A DNA stretch of 28,748 nt from positions 1 through 28,748 of the forward strand of contig CAKQWG010000016.1 in assembly GCA_934278005.1 (NCBI GenBank). Reading direction: 5' to 3'. A program made the translations under genes and the position numbers. This DNA comes from an uncultured Pirellulaceae bacterium. Lineage in GTDB: Bacteria > Planctomycetota > Planctomycetia > Pirellulales > Pirellulaceae. Every line of letters begins with the position of its first letter. Within the stretch, counting starts at the first letter, position 1. Of the stretch, positions 21,944 through 28,748 are shown one piece after another. The notes beneath the pieces were generated by a model. It saw nothing but the letters and a program-made list of their open reading frames with translations. It was not told the origin of the DNA and searched no databases.

Positions 21944-22798
21944 ATGCGTTTCCAGATCAATTATCAGAAGCTCGGAGCATTGTTGCTGGCCACTTGCGCC
22001 ATACCTGCTTGGCTACACATCGCTCCGAGCAGTGCCGTGGGCCAGGATCGCACGGCAACGCAAGCGGTCGTAAAGGCTGCCATAGCTACTGCGGGGCCCT
22101 CACAGACAGCTGTATCGACTGCCAGCAGCGTCCGCGCGGGCGATAGTCCAGCACTGCGCGTTGCTCAAAATTCGGGCGTGATCATGATGGTTCAGTCACC
22201 TAGCGACCTGCAGCCGCCGCAACCCCCGGCCGCCCGAGGACCGACGCTGAGCGGTAACTCCCCCCAGAGCAGCATTCCCCTGGAACCCGCTAGCGTTCCT
22301 GTACAGACAGCCGAAGACGCCGAGTTTAGCCAAAATTCGCTCATGCCGTTGCAACACCGCGGTTTAAACAATCGCGTTCAAGTGGTCGACCTGTCCGTCA
22401 CAGGACTGGGAACCGGACAAATTCCCGAGGGAGCGTCGGAGCAGCTAAAGGTCGAGGCCGCCTACGGCCGTTCGGCGACATTTAAATGCGTGCACTGGCA
22501 TCCCAGCGAAATTTGCCATTTCCCACTGCGTTTCGAAGAAGCCATGCTCGAACGACATGGGCATGTTCGATTCGGCGCCCTGCAGCCGCTGGCCTCCGGA
22601 GCCCGCTTCTTTGGGACCCTTCCAATGATCCCGTACCTAAACACGCTCCGGCCGCGGCATCAGTCAGTGTACGCCTTAGGCAACTACCGCCCAGGCAGCA
22701 ACGCTCCACTACTGCGTGACTCGATCCCTTACGACTCACACGCGGCTGTGGTGGAAGCGATGGCAGTCGCCGGCTTCTTCTGGGCTGCCCCACTTTAG
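21944..22798 (+). CDS. Secreted protein of unknown function, planctomycete-type
   Basis: The 284-aa product begins with a signal peptide (basic start, hydrophobic core to about residue 25, likely cut near Ala-Val-Gly-Gln). A low-complexity Ala/Thr/Ser/Pro region runs to about residue 130. The C-terminal half is ordered and has CHFPLRFEEAMLERHGH, then LASGARFFGTLPMIPYLNTL, then ALGNYRPGSNAPLL. I recall this kind of Cys-His-x-Pro-Leu-x-Phe-Glu/Leu-Glu-Arg pattern from hypothetical secreted proteins of Rhodopirellula-like genomes, with no known function. The ATG at 21944 is strongly supported by AGGGGGAG at 21931-21938, and the longer frame from 21830 is therefore rejected. It diverges from lpxK. 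Confidence 0.82.
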   Translation: MRFQINYQKLGALLLATCAIPAWLHIAPSSAVGQDRTATQAVVKAAIATAGPSQTAVSTASSVRAGDSPALRVAQNSGVIMMVQSPSDLQPPQPPAARGPTLSGNSPQSSIPLEPASVPVQTAEDAEFSQNSLMPLQHRGLNNRVQVVDLSVTGLGTGQIPEGASEQLKVEAAYGRSATFKCVHWHPSEICHFPLRFEEAMLERHGHVRFGALQPLASGARFFGTLPMIPYLNTLRPRHQSVYALGNYRPGSNAPLLRDSIPYDSHAAVVEAMAVAGFFWAAPL

Positions 22799-22846
22799 AC
22801 AGCATCCTAAACGCACGGCACAAGGAGTGGCCGGGCTTCCCGCCCC

Positions 22847-22890
22847 GCTGCACGGGAGCAAAGCTGCACGGGAGCTGGCTGCACGGGAGC
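22847..22890. repeat. Three copies of GCTGCACGGGAGC
   Basis: Perfect 13-bp copies lie at 22847-22859, 22863-22875 and 22878-22890, spaced 16 and 15 bp apart. They sit about 50 nt after the stop of the secreted protein gene and just before a small minus-strand frame. Confidence 0.8.
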
Positions 22891-22897
22891 AATACGA

Positions 22898-22990
22898 CTA
22901 AAAGGAGCGTTCATAGAGGGCACACAGGTCTTGCTCGCCTAGCCGCAGCAGGTTAAGTTGGAGCAAACCGTCGACCACCGTGTCGACCAT
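22898..22990 (-). CDS. Possible 30-aa protein, low confidence
   Basis: On the minus strand an ATG at 22990 opens a 30-codon frame ending TAG at 22898. The peptide begins MVDTVVDGLLQLNLLRLGEQ and ends in ALYERSF, so it is an amphipathic Leu-rich helix-like sequence that looks more protein-like than the other short frames in these gaps. A GGGAAG lies 3 nt upstream of the ATG. I do not recognise a family and there is no other support. It lies between two plus-strand genes. Confidence 0.3.
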   Translation of the reverse strand: MVDTVVDGLLQLNLLRLGEQDLCALYERSF

Positions 22991-23024
22991 TTGCTTCCCA
23001 TGACTTATAGCCTGACGCCGTCCG

Positions 23025-23606
23025 ATGAACGTAAAAGATATTCGCTTAGTAGCTTTGGCCTTTTTTGTGCTGGCCATCGCTTTGCGCTTTACCCCTCACT
23101 TTTATAACATGACCCCCATAGCGGCCTTGGCACTTTTTGCCGGCTGCTATCTGTCGGGACGCGTTGGGCTGATCCTCGCTTTTGGGGCCATGGCTATCAG
23201 CGACCTGCTTGGGCATTGGTTTCAGGTCTCTGGCATGGGGTTCTATGATCGCACAACCATGTTCACCGTTTATGCCGCGCTGGGACTGACCGCCGTGATT
23301 GGTTCAGGCCTGCGTGGCCGGGTCAACGTTGCGACCGTCCCACTGGCTTCGCTGCTGGGCACGGCCGTCTTCTTCCTCAGCACCAACTTCGCCGCTTGGC
23401 TCGACCCTCAGCTGGGATATGCAGCCAGCTGGGAAGGCTTGGTAAGCTGCTATGTCGCCGCTATCCCTTTCGCACGCAATACCTTGCTAGGGGATTTGTT
23501 CTACTCAGGATTGCTCTTCGGCGTCTACAACTGGCTCATCGTGCCACGCCTGAGTTCGGCAACGGCACCGACTGGATCGGTTCCCACTGCAGCCATCGCC
23601 GAGTAG
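23025..23606 (+). CDS. DUF6580-like integral membrane protein
   Basis: The 193-aa inner-membrane protein has about five to six hydrophobic segments. Features typical of the DUF6580 type are FYNMTPIAALALFAGCYLS near residue 35, ISDLLGH, then FFLSTNFAAWLD, then a segment EGLVSCYVAAIPFARNTLLG leading to DLFYSGLLFGVYNWL. The function of that family is unknown to me. Its layout of short helices with conserved Asn/Trp/Asp near the membrane resembles small transporter-associated membrane proteins, but that is only an impression. The ATG at 23025 directly precedes the first hydrophobic segment. It stands alone between repeat-bearing gaps. Confidence 0.82.
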   Translation: MNVKDIRLVALAFFVLAIALRFTPHFYNMTPIAALALFAGCYLSGRVGLILAFGAMAISDLLGHWFQVSGMGFYDRTTMFTVYAALGLTAVIGSGLRGRVNVATVPLASLLGTAVFFLSTNFAAWLDPQLGYAASWEGLVSCYVAAIPFARNTLLGDLFYSGLLFGVYNWLIVPRLSSATAPTGSVPTAAIAE

Positions 23607-23916
23607 TTGCGAATCGCCGAGCAGCTCTTCGGGTTCGTCGCGTTCTTCCAGTCACTAAGCGACAGCCAAGCATCCCGCCCGCTGCCCCGCCCGCTGCCCC
23701 GCCCGCTGCCCCGGCCACTGCCCTGCGCGCGAATCTGTACGGATTGTGCCGAATCTTCCTGTGCTAGCGTTCGCTTTTTCGCTCCGAACTCTATCCAGAG
23801 GTTGAGTTATAACGAAAACTCACCCGATACCATCTGCAGCGGTTCTGAGCTGCAGAGCCGAGGTTCCTATTTCCTTAGCCATGGCCTAGGAATACCTCAC
23901 ATCGGGAAGCACTGGG
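23607..23916. other. Intergenic region with tandem repeat and near-palindromes before tolC-like gene
   Basis: This 310-nt gap has a 12-bp GC-rich tandem repeat (listed separately) and a perfect 7-bp stem CTGCAGC/GCTGCAG at 23834-23855. It also has a 22-bp near-palindrome at 23871-23892 with two mismatched pairs, ending 24 nt before the tolC-like ATG. A plus-strand frame runs through it, but its translation is Pro-Leu-Pro-Arg repeats and then unstructured sequence, so I do not call it a gene. Confidence 0.5.
23677..23724. repeat. 12-bp tandem repeat GCCCGCTGCCCC, three perfect copies plus one degenerate
   Basis: Perfect units lie at 23677-23688, 23689-23700 and 23701-23712, and a changed fourth unit (GGCCACTGCCCT) at 23713-23724. 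The array begins 70 nt after the stop of the DUF6580-like gene. Confidence 0.85.
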
Positions 23917-25908
23917 ATGAAAGTTACACGCACAAGACCTAGCCGCAAAGCCAATCTGAAGTGGCTCGCAGCCTGCCTGATGGCCGTTAGCGGCTGCTCG
24001 CCTGCGAAGCAATTCCGTTTCAGTGACACTTGGGACGCGGCGCCTAGCTACCACACGTCGCTGGCCACGCAGATCGAGTATCCCAATGTGCGATCGAGTC
24101 TACAGCCCCAAGTGGCCCATGCACCGCGACCACTGGCGATCGAGAATCCTTCCGATTTGCCTGCGCGGGACCTACAGCTGGACGAAGCGATTCAGATCGC
24201 ACTGACCAACAGCGACATCCTGCGCACCCTCGGCGGCAGCGTCGTACAGAACGCTCAGTTTGCACAAACCAATTACGATCCAGCCATCACCGAGAGCAAT
24301 CCGCTAGGTGGCGTCGAAGCGGCCCTGTCGGCCTTCGATGCGCAGGCGACCGGACAATTATTCTGGCAGGTCAATGACCGTCCAAACAACATTCTGATCA
24401 ACCCCATTTTGCAGCAGTTTCAAAACCCGGCCCTGCAGCAGACCAATGCACAGTTCACCTATGAGCTGGCTAAGCGGACAGCCACCGGTGCGCGTTTCGC
24501 CGCGCGACACAACGTGGGCTACGACTTGACCAATACGCCCAATCGCATGTTCAGCGGCGCATATGCCGGTTGGTTCGAAGCCGAATACCGCCAACCATTG
24601 ATGCGCGGTGCTGGGGTCGACTACAACCGCATCGCCGGCCCCAACTCGCCGATCGGTCAGTACAACGGGGTGCTCATCGCGCGGATTAACACCGACATTT
24701 CCTTAGCCGATTTTGAGCAAGGCATCATTACGTTTATCAACGACGTAGAGACCGCCTACTGGGAACTGCACTTCGCTTACCACAATCTGGAGACGATCGT
24801 AGCTGGTCGCAACAGCGCTCTGCTGACATGGCAACGCGTTAAAGAGCTACAGAAAGTGGGCATGCGCGGTGGAGACGCTGCCGCCGTAGCTCAGGCTAGC
24901 GCCAGCTACTATACCTTTGACGTCAATGTCCGCGATGCGCTGTCGGGAACCAGAGGGCTCTACGCCTCGGAACAGCGGCTGCGCTACTTGATGGGATTGC
25001 CACCGACCGATGGGCAACTGCTTAAACCAACCAGCCAACCGATGGACGGGGAGGTTATCTTTGACTGGGACGCCGCTTTGAGCGACGCGCTGACGCGACG
25101 CGTGGAGATCCGTCGTCAGAAGTGGAACATCAAACGCCGCGAGCTGGAAATGTTAGCCGCTCGTTTAAACCGCAAGCCAACGCTCGACTTCCTGGGCCTG
25201 TACCGCTGGCGCGGCCTGGGTGATTCGTTGATCGACAGTTACGATTCGAACAATAGCTTTAACAGCTTGTATCAGAACATCTTTGAAGGCAACTACCAGG
25301 AATGGCAAGCGGGAGTCGAACTGGGCTATCCGGTCGGCTTGCGGCAAGCCAGTGCAGCGGTTGCCAACGCCCGCTGGAATCTCGCTCGTGAGACCGCCTT
25401 GCTCGAAGAACAAGAACTGCGCATTTCGCACGACCTGAGCAACGCTAGCCGTCTGGTCGACCGGGCCTATCAATTGATGCAGTCTAACTACAATCGCCAA
25501 GACGCCGATCGACAACAAGTCGACGCACTGCAGGCACGCTACGAAAGCGGCCTGGACAACATCAACTTTCTGTTGCAAGCCCAGCAACAACTGGCTATCA
25601 GTCAAAGCGCTTATTATCGTTCGCTGACGGACTATCAACTTGCCCTGCGAGATTTCCACCGTGAGAAGGGGTCATTGCTCAACTACAATCAAGTCGGTCT
25701 AAGCGAAGGAGCTTGGCCTGCTCCGGCCTACCAAGATGCCGTCGAAAGAGGACGCTTCTTTACACCGCGTACCAATCCCGAAGCGGTCGAAGTTCCCGTT
25801 CCGGCGAGTGCAGGTGGCTTCAATCCTACGCAGGTGGGCTTTGATTCGCCTGGCATGGCTCCAGCGACCAGCTCTACGGTGGGCATGCCTGGAGAAACCA
25901 ATCCTTAG
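23917..25908 (+). CDS. TolC-family outer membrane efflux lipoprotein
   Basis: The 663-aa protein has a lipoprotein signal ending in the lipobox Val-Ser-Gly-Cys27. It then shows the double helical-hairpin arrangement of outer membrane efflux proteins: LQLDEAIQIALTNSD near residue 90, a beta-strand part with AGWFEAEYRQPLMRG, and long helices around TAYWELHFAYHNLE. A second set follows: QEWQAGVELGYPVGLRQASA, ARYESGLDNINFLLQAQQQL and YQLALRDFHREKGSLL. It should trimerise as an outer membrane channel for type I secretion or drug or metal efflux. No membrane-fusion or inner-membrane pump gene adjoins it, so the partner is unknown. It is longer than typical TolC (about 450-500 aa), with extra N- and C-terminal segments. 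The ATG at 23917 fits the lipoprotein signal. Confidence 0.9.
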   Translation: MKVTRTRPSRKANLKWLAACLMAVSGCSPAKQFRFSDTWDAAPSYHTSLATQIEYPNVRSSLQPQVAHAPRPLAIENPSDLPARDLQLDEAIQIALTNSDILRTLGGSVVQNAQFAQTNYDPAITESNPLGGVEAALSAFDAQATGQLFWQVNDRPNNILINPILQQFQNPALQQTNAQFTYELAKRTATGARFAARHNVGYDLTNTPNRMFSGAYAGWFEAEYRQPLMRGAGVDYNRIAGPNSPIGQYNGVLIARINTDISLADFEQGIITFINDVETAYWELHFAYHNLETIVAGRNSALLTWQRVKELQKVGMRGGDAAAVAQASASYYTFDVNVRDALSGTRGLYASEQRLRYLMGLPPTDGQLLKPTSQPMDGEVIFDWDAALSDALTRRVEIRRQKWNIKRRELEMLAARLNRKPTLDFLGLYRWRGLGDSLIDSYDSNNSFNSLYQNIFEGNYQEWQAGVELGYPVGLRQASAAVANARWNLARETALLEEQELRISHDLSNASRLVDRAYQLMQSNYNRQDADRQQVDALQARYESGLDNINFLLQAQQQLAISQSAYYRSLTDYQLALRDFHREKGSLLNYNQVGLSEGAWPAPAYQDAVERGRFFTPRTNPEAVEVPVPASAGGFNPTQVGFDSPGMAPATSSTVGMPGETNP

Positions 25909-25931
25909 TCTCTGCCATCTGGCGACGTAGC

Positions 25932-25974
25932 CGCGAAACTAGCAGGCATGCAGCGCATGGCTGCCGGTTTAGCG
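25932..25974 (+). terminator. Long imperfect hairpin downstream of the tolC-like gene
   Basis: Two 20-nt arms (25932-25951 and 25955-25974) pair at 16 positions: CGC/GCG, AAAC/GTTT, GCAG/CTGC and CATGC/GCATG. The mismatches are placed symmetrically and the loop is 3 nt. It begins 24 nt after the tolC-like stop. No T-run follows, so it may be a factor-dependent terminator, an RNA-stability structure or a REP-like element. Confidence 0.45.
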
Positions 25975-26023
25975 AACTGGACCGTAACACTTATGGGTAT
26001 AGTTCTTGCTATCATGGACGCAA

Positions 26024-26055
26024 TGGATGAAGATAGTGCTCAACTGCTTCATCCA
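26024..26055. repeat. 9-bp perfect inverted repeat with 14-nt spacer
   Basis: TGGATGAAG (26024-26032) and CTTCATCCA (26047-26055) are exact complements. The arm and spacer sizes fit either a hairpin or a binding site for a dimeric regulator, upstream of the TPR-redoxin gene. Confidence 0.55.
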
Positions 26056-26237
26056 GCCGCTAAGCATTTTCCACGCGTAACTTGAACGGCTCTGTACGAT
26101 GGGAATCCAAGCCATTCGACCCTTTCGCGCGGTCGGCTCAGAATCCTGACGACGTGGGCTGTAAACGCTCCAAAGTCTGAAGACTTGGGATGCAAAGTGC
26201 TCGGCGGCACTGCCCCACTCCGCACAAAGCTCCGCCC

Positions 26238-28577
26238 ATGTTTGGCACTCACAAAGCTCCAGCAGCGCCACTCATCCTCGTGATGAGCGCGTTAATCCTC
26301 GTCCCACCCGAGCGTCCGCTGATACAGGCCGACGATGACCTCGCCGCTGGGCACTCTGCACACGGCGAGGTGTTCAACGAGGGGCCTCGGCAGGCTGCTT
26401 ACTTAATGCAGGGATTGGGAAATATTCAGTTCCCCGTCTCCACTAACAATGAGCTAGCTCAGCAATTCATCCAACAGGGCGTTGCGCAGCTGCACGGCTT
26501 CTGGTACTACGAAGCCGAACGGTCCTTCCGGCAAGCCGCGGTGCACGACCCGGACTGCGCGATGTGCTACTGGGGCATGGCTATGGCCAACGTCGAGAAC
26601 CGCGGTCGTGCGCGGGACTTCATCGCTCAAGCCGTCCTGCGCCAAGTCTCTGCTTCCCGCCGCGAACAACTCTACATCGCAGCCTTTGAGAAATTTTGCC
26701 GCGATAGCGACAGCGACAAGAAGCAGATCGACAAGAAACAGCGTGCGCAAACCTACACCCGCGATCTGGAAACGCTGGTTGAGGAATTCCCTGAAGACAT
26801 CGAAGCCCGAGCGTTTCTAGCACTGCAGCTCTGGCACAATGAGCGAGCTGATCTGCCGATCGTCAGTCGCCTGGCCATCGATGCGGTGCTGCAGGATATC
26901 TTCGATGCCAATCCCGCACACCCGGCTCACCACTATCGCATCCATCTATGGGACAAGCACAAACCCAAATTGGCGCTGGCCAGCGCCGCGTTGTGCGGGC
27001 CCAGCCTGCCAGCCATCGCGCACATGTGGCACATGCCAGGACATACCTATTCAGAATTGCACCGCTACCAGGATGCGGTCTGGCAGCAAGAGGCTTCGGC
27101 CCGGGTCGACCATGCGCATATGATGCGCGATCGCGTGTTGCCTGACCAGATTCATAATTTCGCGCACAACAACGAGTGGCTCATTCGCAATTTGATCAAA
27201 ATCGGTCGTGTCGACGACGCGCTGGCGCTGGCCCAAAACATGCTCTCTCTTCCCCGGCACCCCAAGCTCAATACGCCGGCCAAGTCGGGCAGCACCAAGT
27301 ACGGACGCGAACGACTGCTGCTGACGCTCAGCACCTATCGGCTGTGGCCCGAACTGATCGAGTTATCGCGCAGACAAGTGCTCGAGGCCACCGACGATAA
27401 AAAGCTAGAGCTTGAGCGTACGCGCTATCTAGGAATAGCCTACGCGTTGACTGGTCAAGCCGCCGAGGCAGCCGCTGAGCTTGCCACGCTGCAGGCCGAG
27501 GCAGCCTCATTGACCACCGCCCAGCGGCAGTTGGAAGCTAGCCAAGAGCGGCCACCAGCGCCTGCTAAGCCAGCCGTTGACGCTCAAGCTCAAGCAGACG
27601 CCTGCAAGCTGGACAAACAACAGCAAGAGGAATACACCAAGAAAAGTAAAGAGCTCAAACAACAGCGTGAGGCAGTCGACAAGGCGGTGGCCAGTGTCCG
27701 GGCCGCACAAAGTGCCGCGCAGGCAGACTGGGCCACAGCCCTGACCCTATGGAAGGATTCCGATCTTTCCGACGAACTTCTACGAGCTGAGTGGCTAGCC
27801 GCCGACGGACAATTCGACGAGGCGCTCAAGCTGGTCGATAAGAAAATCGCCAGCGATCCCAACGAGGTCCCATCAAACGCCGTCAAAACCTGGTTGCTGT
27901 ACCAACACTCGGGTAGCCAGGACGCGAGAGCAGCCTTTGACGTCACGCGCCAGTTAGCCTGCGTGGCAGACCTCGACACCCCGTTGCTGGCCCGATTGCA
28001 GCCGCTGATCGACGAGCTAGATGTCCCATCCACGCCACGCTGGACAGCCGAATATGTCGCAGCCGACGATATTGGACAGCGGCCAAGCCTAGACAGCTTG
28101 GGGCCATTTCGCTGGCAGCCCTATCTGGCACCAGAGTTTGTAGTGCAGTCGCCTCAGCAAACCGATGTTCGGCTCAAACACTTTGCTGGCCAGCCCACGA
28201 TTGTGATCTTCTATCTGGGATCTGGATGCTTGCACTGTGTCGAACAACTCCACGCCTTTTCACCCCGCGCGGCGCAGTTCCAACAAGCCGGTATACAACT
28301 GATGGCCATTAGCAGCGAAGATGCGCAGTCGCTCGTAGAGGGCTTGGACGCTTACGGCAGCCAGCCGCTGCTGATCCCCATTCATTCCGACCCGCAACTG
28401 ACCGCTTTCAAAGCCTATCGCTGTTTCGATGATTTTGAACAACAGCCGCTGCATGGCACATTTTTACTCGATTCCCGCGGACGCGTGCTGTGGCAAGATA
28501 TCGGCTACGAACCGTTCATGGATGTCGACTTTATTTTTCAAGAGTCGCAGCGTCTGCTGCGCCTTCCCCGCGACTGA
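26238..28577 (+). CDS. Secreted TPR-repeat protein with C-terminal peroxiredoxin/thioredoxin-like domain
   Basis: From the ATG at 26238 the 779-aa protein begins with a signal-like hydrophobic stretch (APAAPLILVMSALILV) ending before Ala-Asp-Asp-Asp. An alternative ATG at 26190 adds 16 polar residues and is abutted by a hairpin. Residues about 60-420 are TPR-like helices, with FIQQGVAQLHGFWYYEAERSF and DPDCAMCYWGMAMAN. His-rich segments such as HPAHHYRIHLWDKHKP and MWHMPGHTYSE follow. A Lys/Gln/Ala-rich coiled coil covers about 420-500, then further helices. The last 150 residues have the AhpC/TSA-type fold (LGPFRWQPYLAPEF, then PTIVIFYLGSGCLHCVEQLHAF), with a Cys664-Leu-His-Cys667 redox pair. 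The pair is closer to thioredoxin than to a classic peroxiredoxin. The substrate is unknown; a periplasmic redox or peroxide role is inferred. Confidence 0.85.
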   Translation: MFGTHKAPAAPLILVMSALILVPPERPLIQADDDLAAGHSAHGEVFNEGPRQAAYLMQGLGNIQFPVSTNNELAQQFIQQGVAQLHGFWYYEAERSFRQAAVHDPDCAMCYWGMAMANVENRGRARDFIAQAVLRQVSASRREQLYIAAFEKFCRDSDSDKKQIDKKQRAQTYTRDLETLVEEFPEDIEARAFLALQLWHNERADLPIVSRLAIDAVLQDIFDANPAHPAHHYRIHLWDKHKPKLALASAALCGPSLPAIAHMWHMPGHTYSELHRYQDAVWQQEASARVDHAHMMRDRVLPDQIHNFAHNNEWLIRNLIKIGRVDDALALAQNMLSLPRHPKLNTPAKSGSTKYGRERLLLTLSTYRLWPELIELSRRQVLEATDDKKLELERTRYLGIAYALTGQAAEAAAELATLQAEAASLTTAQRQLEASQERPPAPAKPAVDAQAQADACKLDKQQQEEYTKKSKELKQQREAVDKAVASVRAAQSAAQADWATALTLWKDSDLSDELLRAEWLAADGQFDEALKLVDKKIASDPNEVPSNAVKTWLLYQHSGSQDARAAFDVTRQLACVADLDTPLLARLQPLIDELDVPSTPRWTAEYVAADDIGQRPSLDSLGPFRWQPYLAPEFVVQSPQQTDVRLKHFAGQPTIVIFYLGSGCLHCVEQLHAFSPRAAQFQQAGIQLMAISSEDAQSLVEGLDAYGSQPLLIPIHSDPQLTAFKAYRCFDDFEQQPLHGTFLLDSRGRVLWQDIGYEPFMDVDFIFQESQRLLRLPRD

Positions 28578-28582
28578 CAGCC

Positions 28583-28606
28583 GCTCGGCCCGGTTTTTGG
28601 CTGAGC
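28583..28606 (+). terminator. Hairpin just after the TPR-redoxin stop
   Basis: GCTCGGCC (28583-28590) and GGCTGAGC (28599-28606) pair over 8 bp including one G-U, with an 8-nt T-rich loop. It begins 6 nt after the stop codon. A pyrimidine-rich tract (28615-28634) follows rather than a clean T-run, so terminator function is plausible but unproven. Confidence 0.45.
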
Positions 28607-28653
28607 CGTCCCCACGCTCTCTTCCTCTCTCTCCCCATTTATACTCACCTACT

Positions 28654-28717
28654 CAATCAACGCGCAGCGAGTCGCTCTACGCCGAGTCGCAGCAGGCCGC
28701 AGATGCACACGTCGACC
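28654..28717. repeat. Dispersed intergenic repeat, copy B
   Basis: CAATCAACGCGCAGC (28654-28668) and a 39-mer (28679-28717) match the copy at 11013-11066, with 15 of 15 and 37 of 39 identities. Here the 15-mer comes first. After 28717 the sequence resembles a decayed 15-mer again, as expected for a tandem-unit family with a period near 60 bp. The element may extend past the window edge. Confidence 0.75.
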
Positions 28718-28748
28718 TACCCAGCGCGCGAGGCTCTATTGCACCACA

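Larger units (their letters stand above)
25909..26237. other. Intergenic region with three inverted repeats between tolC-like and TPR-redoxin genes
   Basis: This 329-nt gap holds the long hairpin at 25932-25974 and a 9-bp perfect inverted repeat at 26024-26055 (both listed). A stem at 26170-26189 (CCAAAGTC/GACTTGGG, one mismatch, TGAA loop) abuts the upstream candidate ATG at 26190. No gene is seen on either strand. Confidence 0.5.

Noticed and set aside
21754..22146. Plus-strand frame overlapping the start of the secreted protein
   Set aside because: It runs out of frame through a gene with a strong ribosome-binding site and signal peptide, and its product is Arg/Ser-rich and unstructured.
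23607..23942. Open frame starting right after the DUF6580-like gene
   Set aside because: It is driven by the 12-bp tandem repeat (Pro-Leu-Pro-Arg units), overlaps the tolC-like start in another frame and has no recognisable domain.
1..28748. tRNA, rRNA, CRISPR, transposase, integrase or toxin-antitoxin genes
   Set aside because: None was recognised by eye on either strand; the repeats found have the wrong spacing or number for CRISPR.

Overview
This window looks like ordinary chromosome from a member of the Planctomycetota, most likely the Pirellulales (Rhodopirellula-like). The reasons are a moderately high GC content, long low-complexity Ala/Pro/Ser/Gly stretches inside otherwise conserved proteins, and several small proteins that resemble planctomycete-only families: the Cys/His protein after dapB, the short BON protein, the FHA protein with an acidic tail, and the secreted protein at 21944-22798. 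A Gram-negative outer membrane is implied by lpxK, an MlaD protein and a TolC-type protein. I see no rRNA, tRNA, CRISPR array, transposase, integrase or phage gene.

Layout. 1-1185 is the 3' part of an MlaD/MCE gene. 1541-3370 is a SulP anion transporter with an extra hydrophilic insert. 3458-4650 is dapB followed 5 nt later by a small Cys/His protein. 4651-5383 is a gene-free, repeat-rich stretch. 5384-10960 is a complete glycine cleavage locus: gcvT, gcvH, gcvPA, gcvPB and a lipoate-protein ligase that overlaps gcvPB. 11131-12864 (minus) is a sodium:solute symporter. 13258-16483 is an FHA protein followed by a secreted hydrolase-like protein that has lost its nucleophile. 16592-18526 is treZ. 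18557-20221 (minus) is a membrane GGDEF protein with a second, degenerate GGDEF-like domain. 20544-20762 is a BON protein overlapping tail-to-tail with lpxK (20730-21809, minus). 21944-22798 is a secreted protein of unknown function, and 23025-23606 a DUF6580-like membrane protein. 23917-25908 is a TolC-family lipoprotein. 26238-28577 is a secreted TPR plus thioredoxin-fold protein.

How the genes work together. The clearest unit is gcvT-gcvH-gcvPA-gcvPB-lplA. It encodes the T, H and split P proteins of glycine cleavage together with the enzyme expected to lipoylate GcvH. The L protein is not in the window. dapB and the Cys/His protein are probably co-transcribed, as are the FHA protein and the pseudo-hydrolase. 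Many intergenic gaps carry strong hairpins or short tandem or dispersed repeats: upstream of sulP, upstream of treZ, downstream of tolC, at 4651-4930, at 11013/28679, at 22847 and at 23677. I found no obvious new multi-gene defence or mobile system. The most unusual signals are the active-site-less hydrolase beside an FHA protein, the inserts in SulP and LplA, the double GGDEF architecture and the intergenic repeat families.
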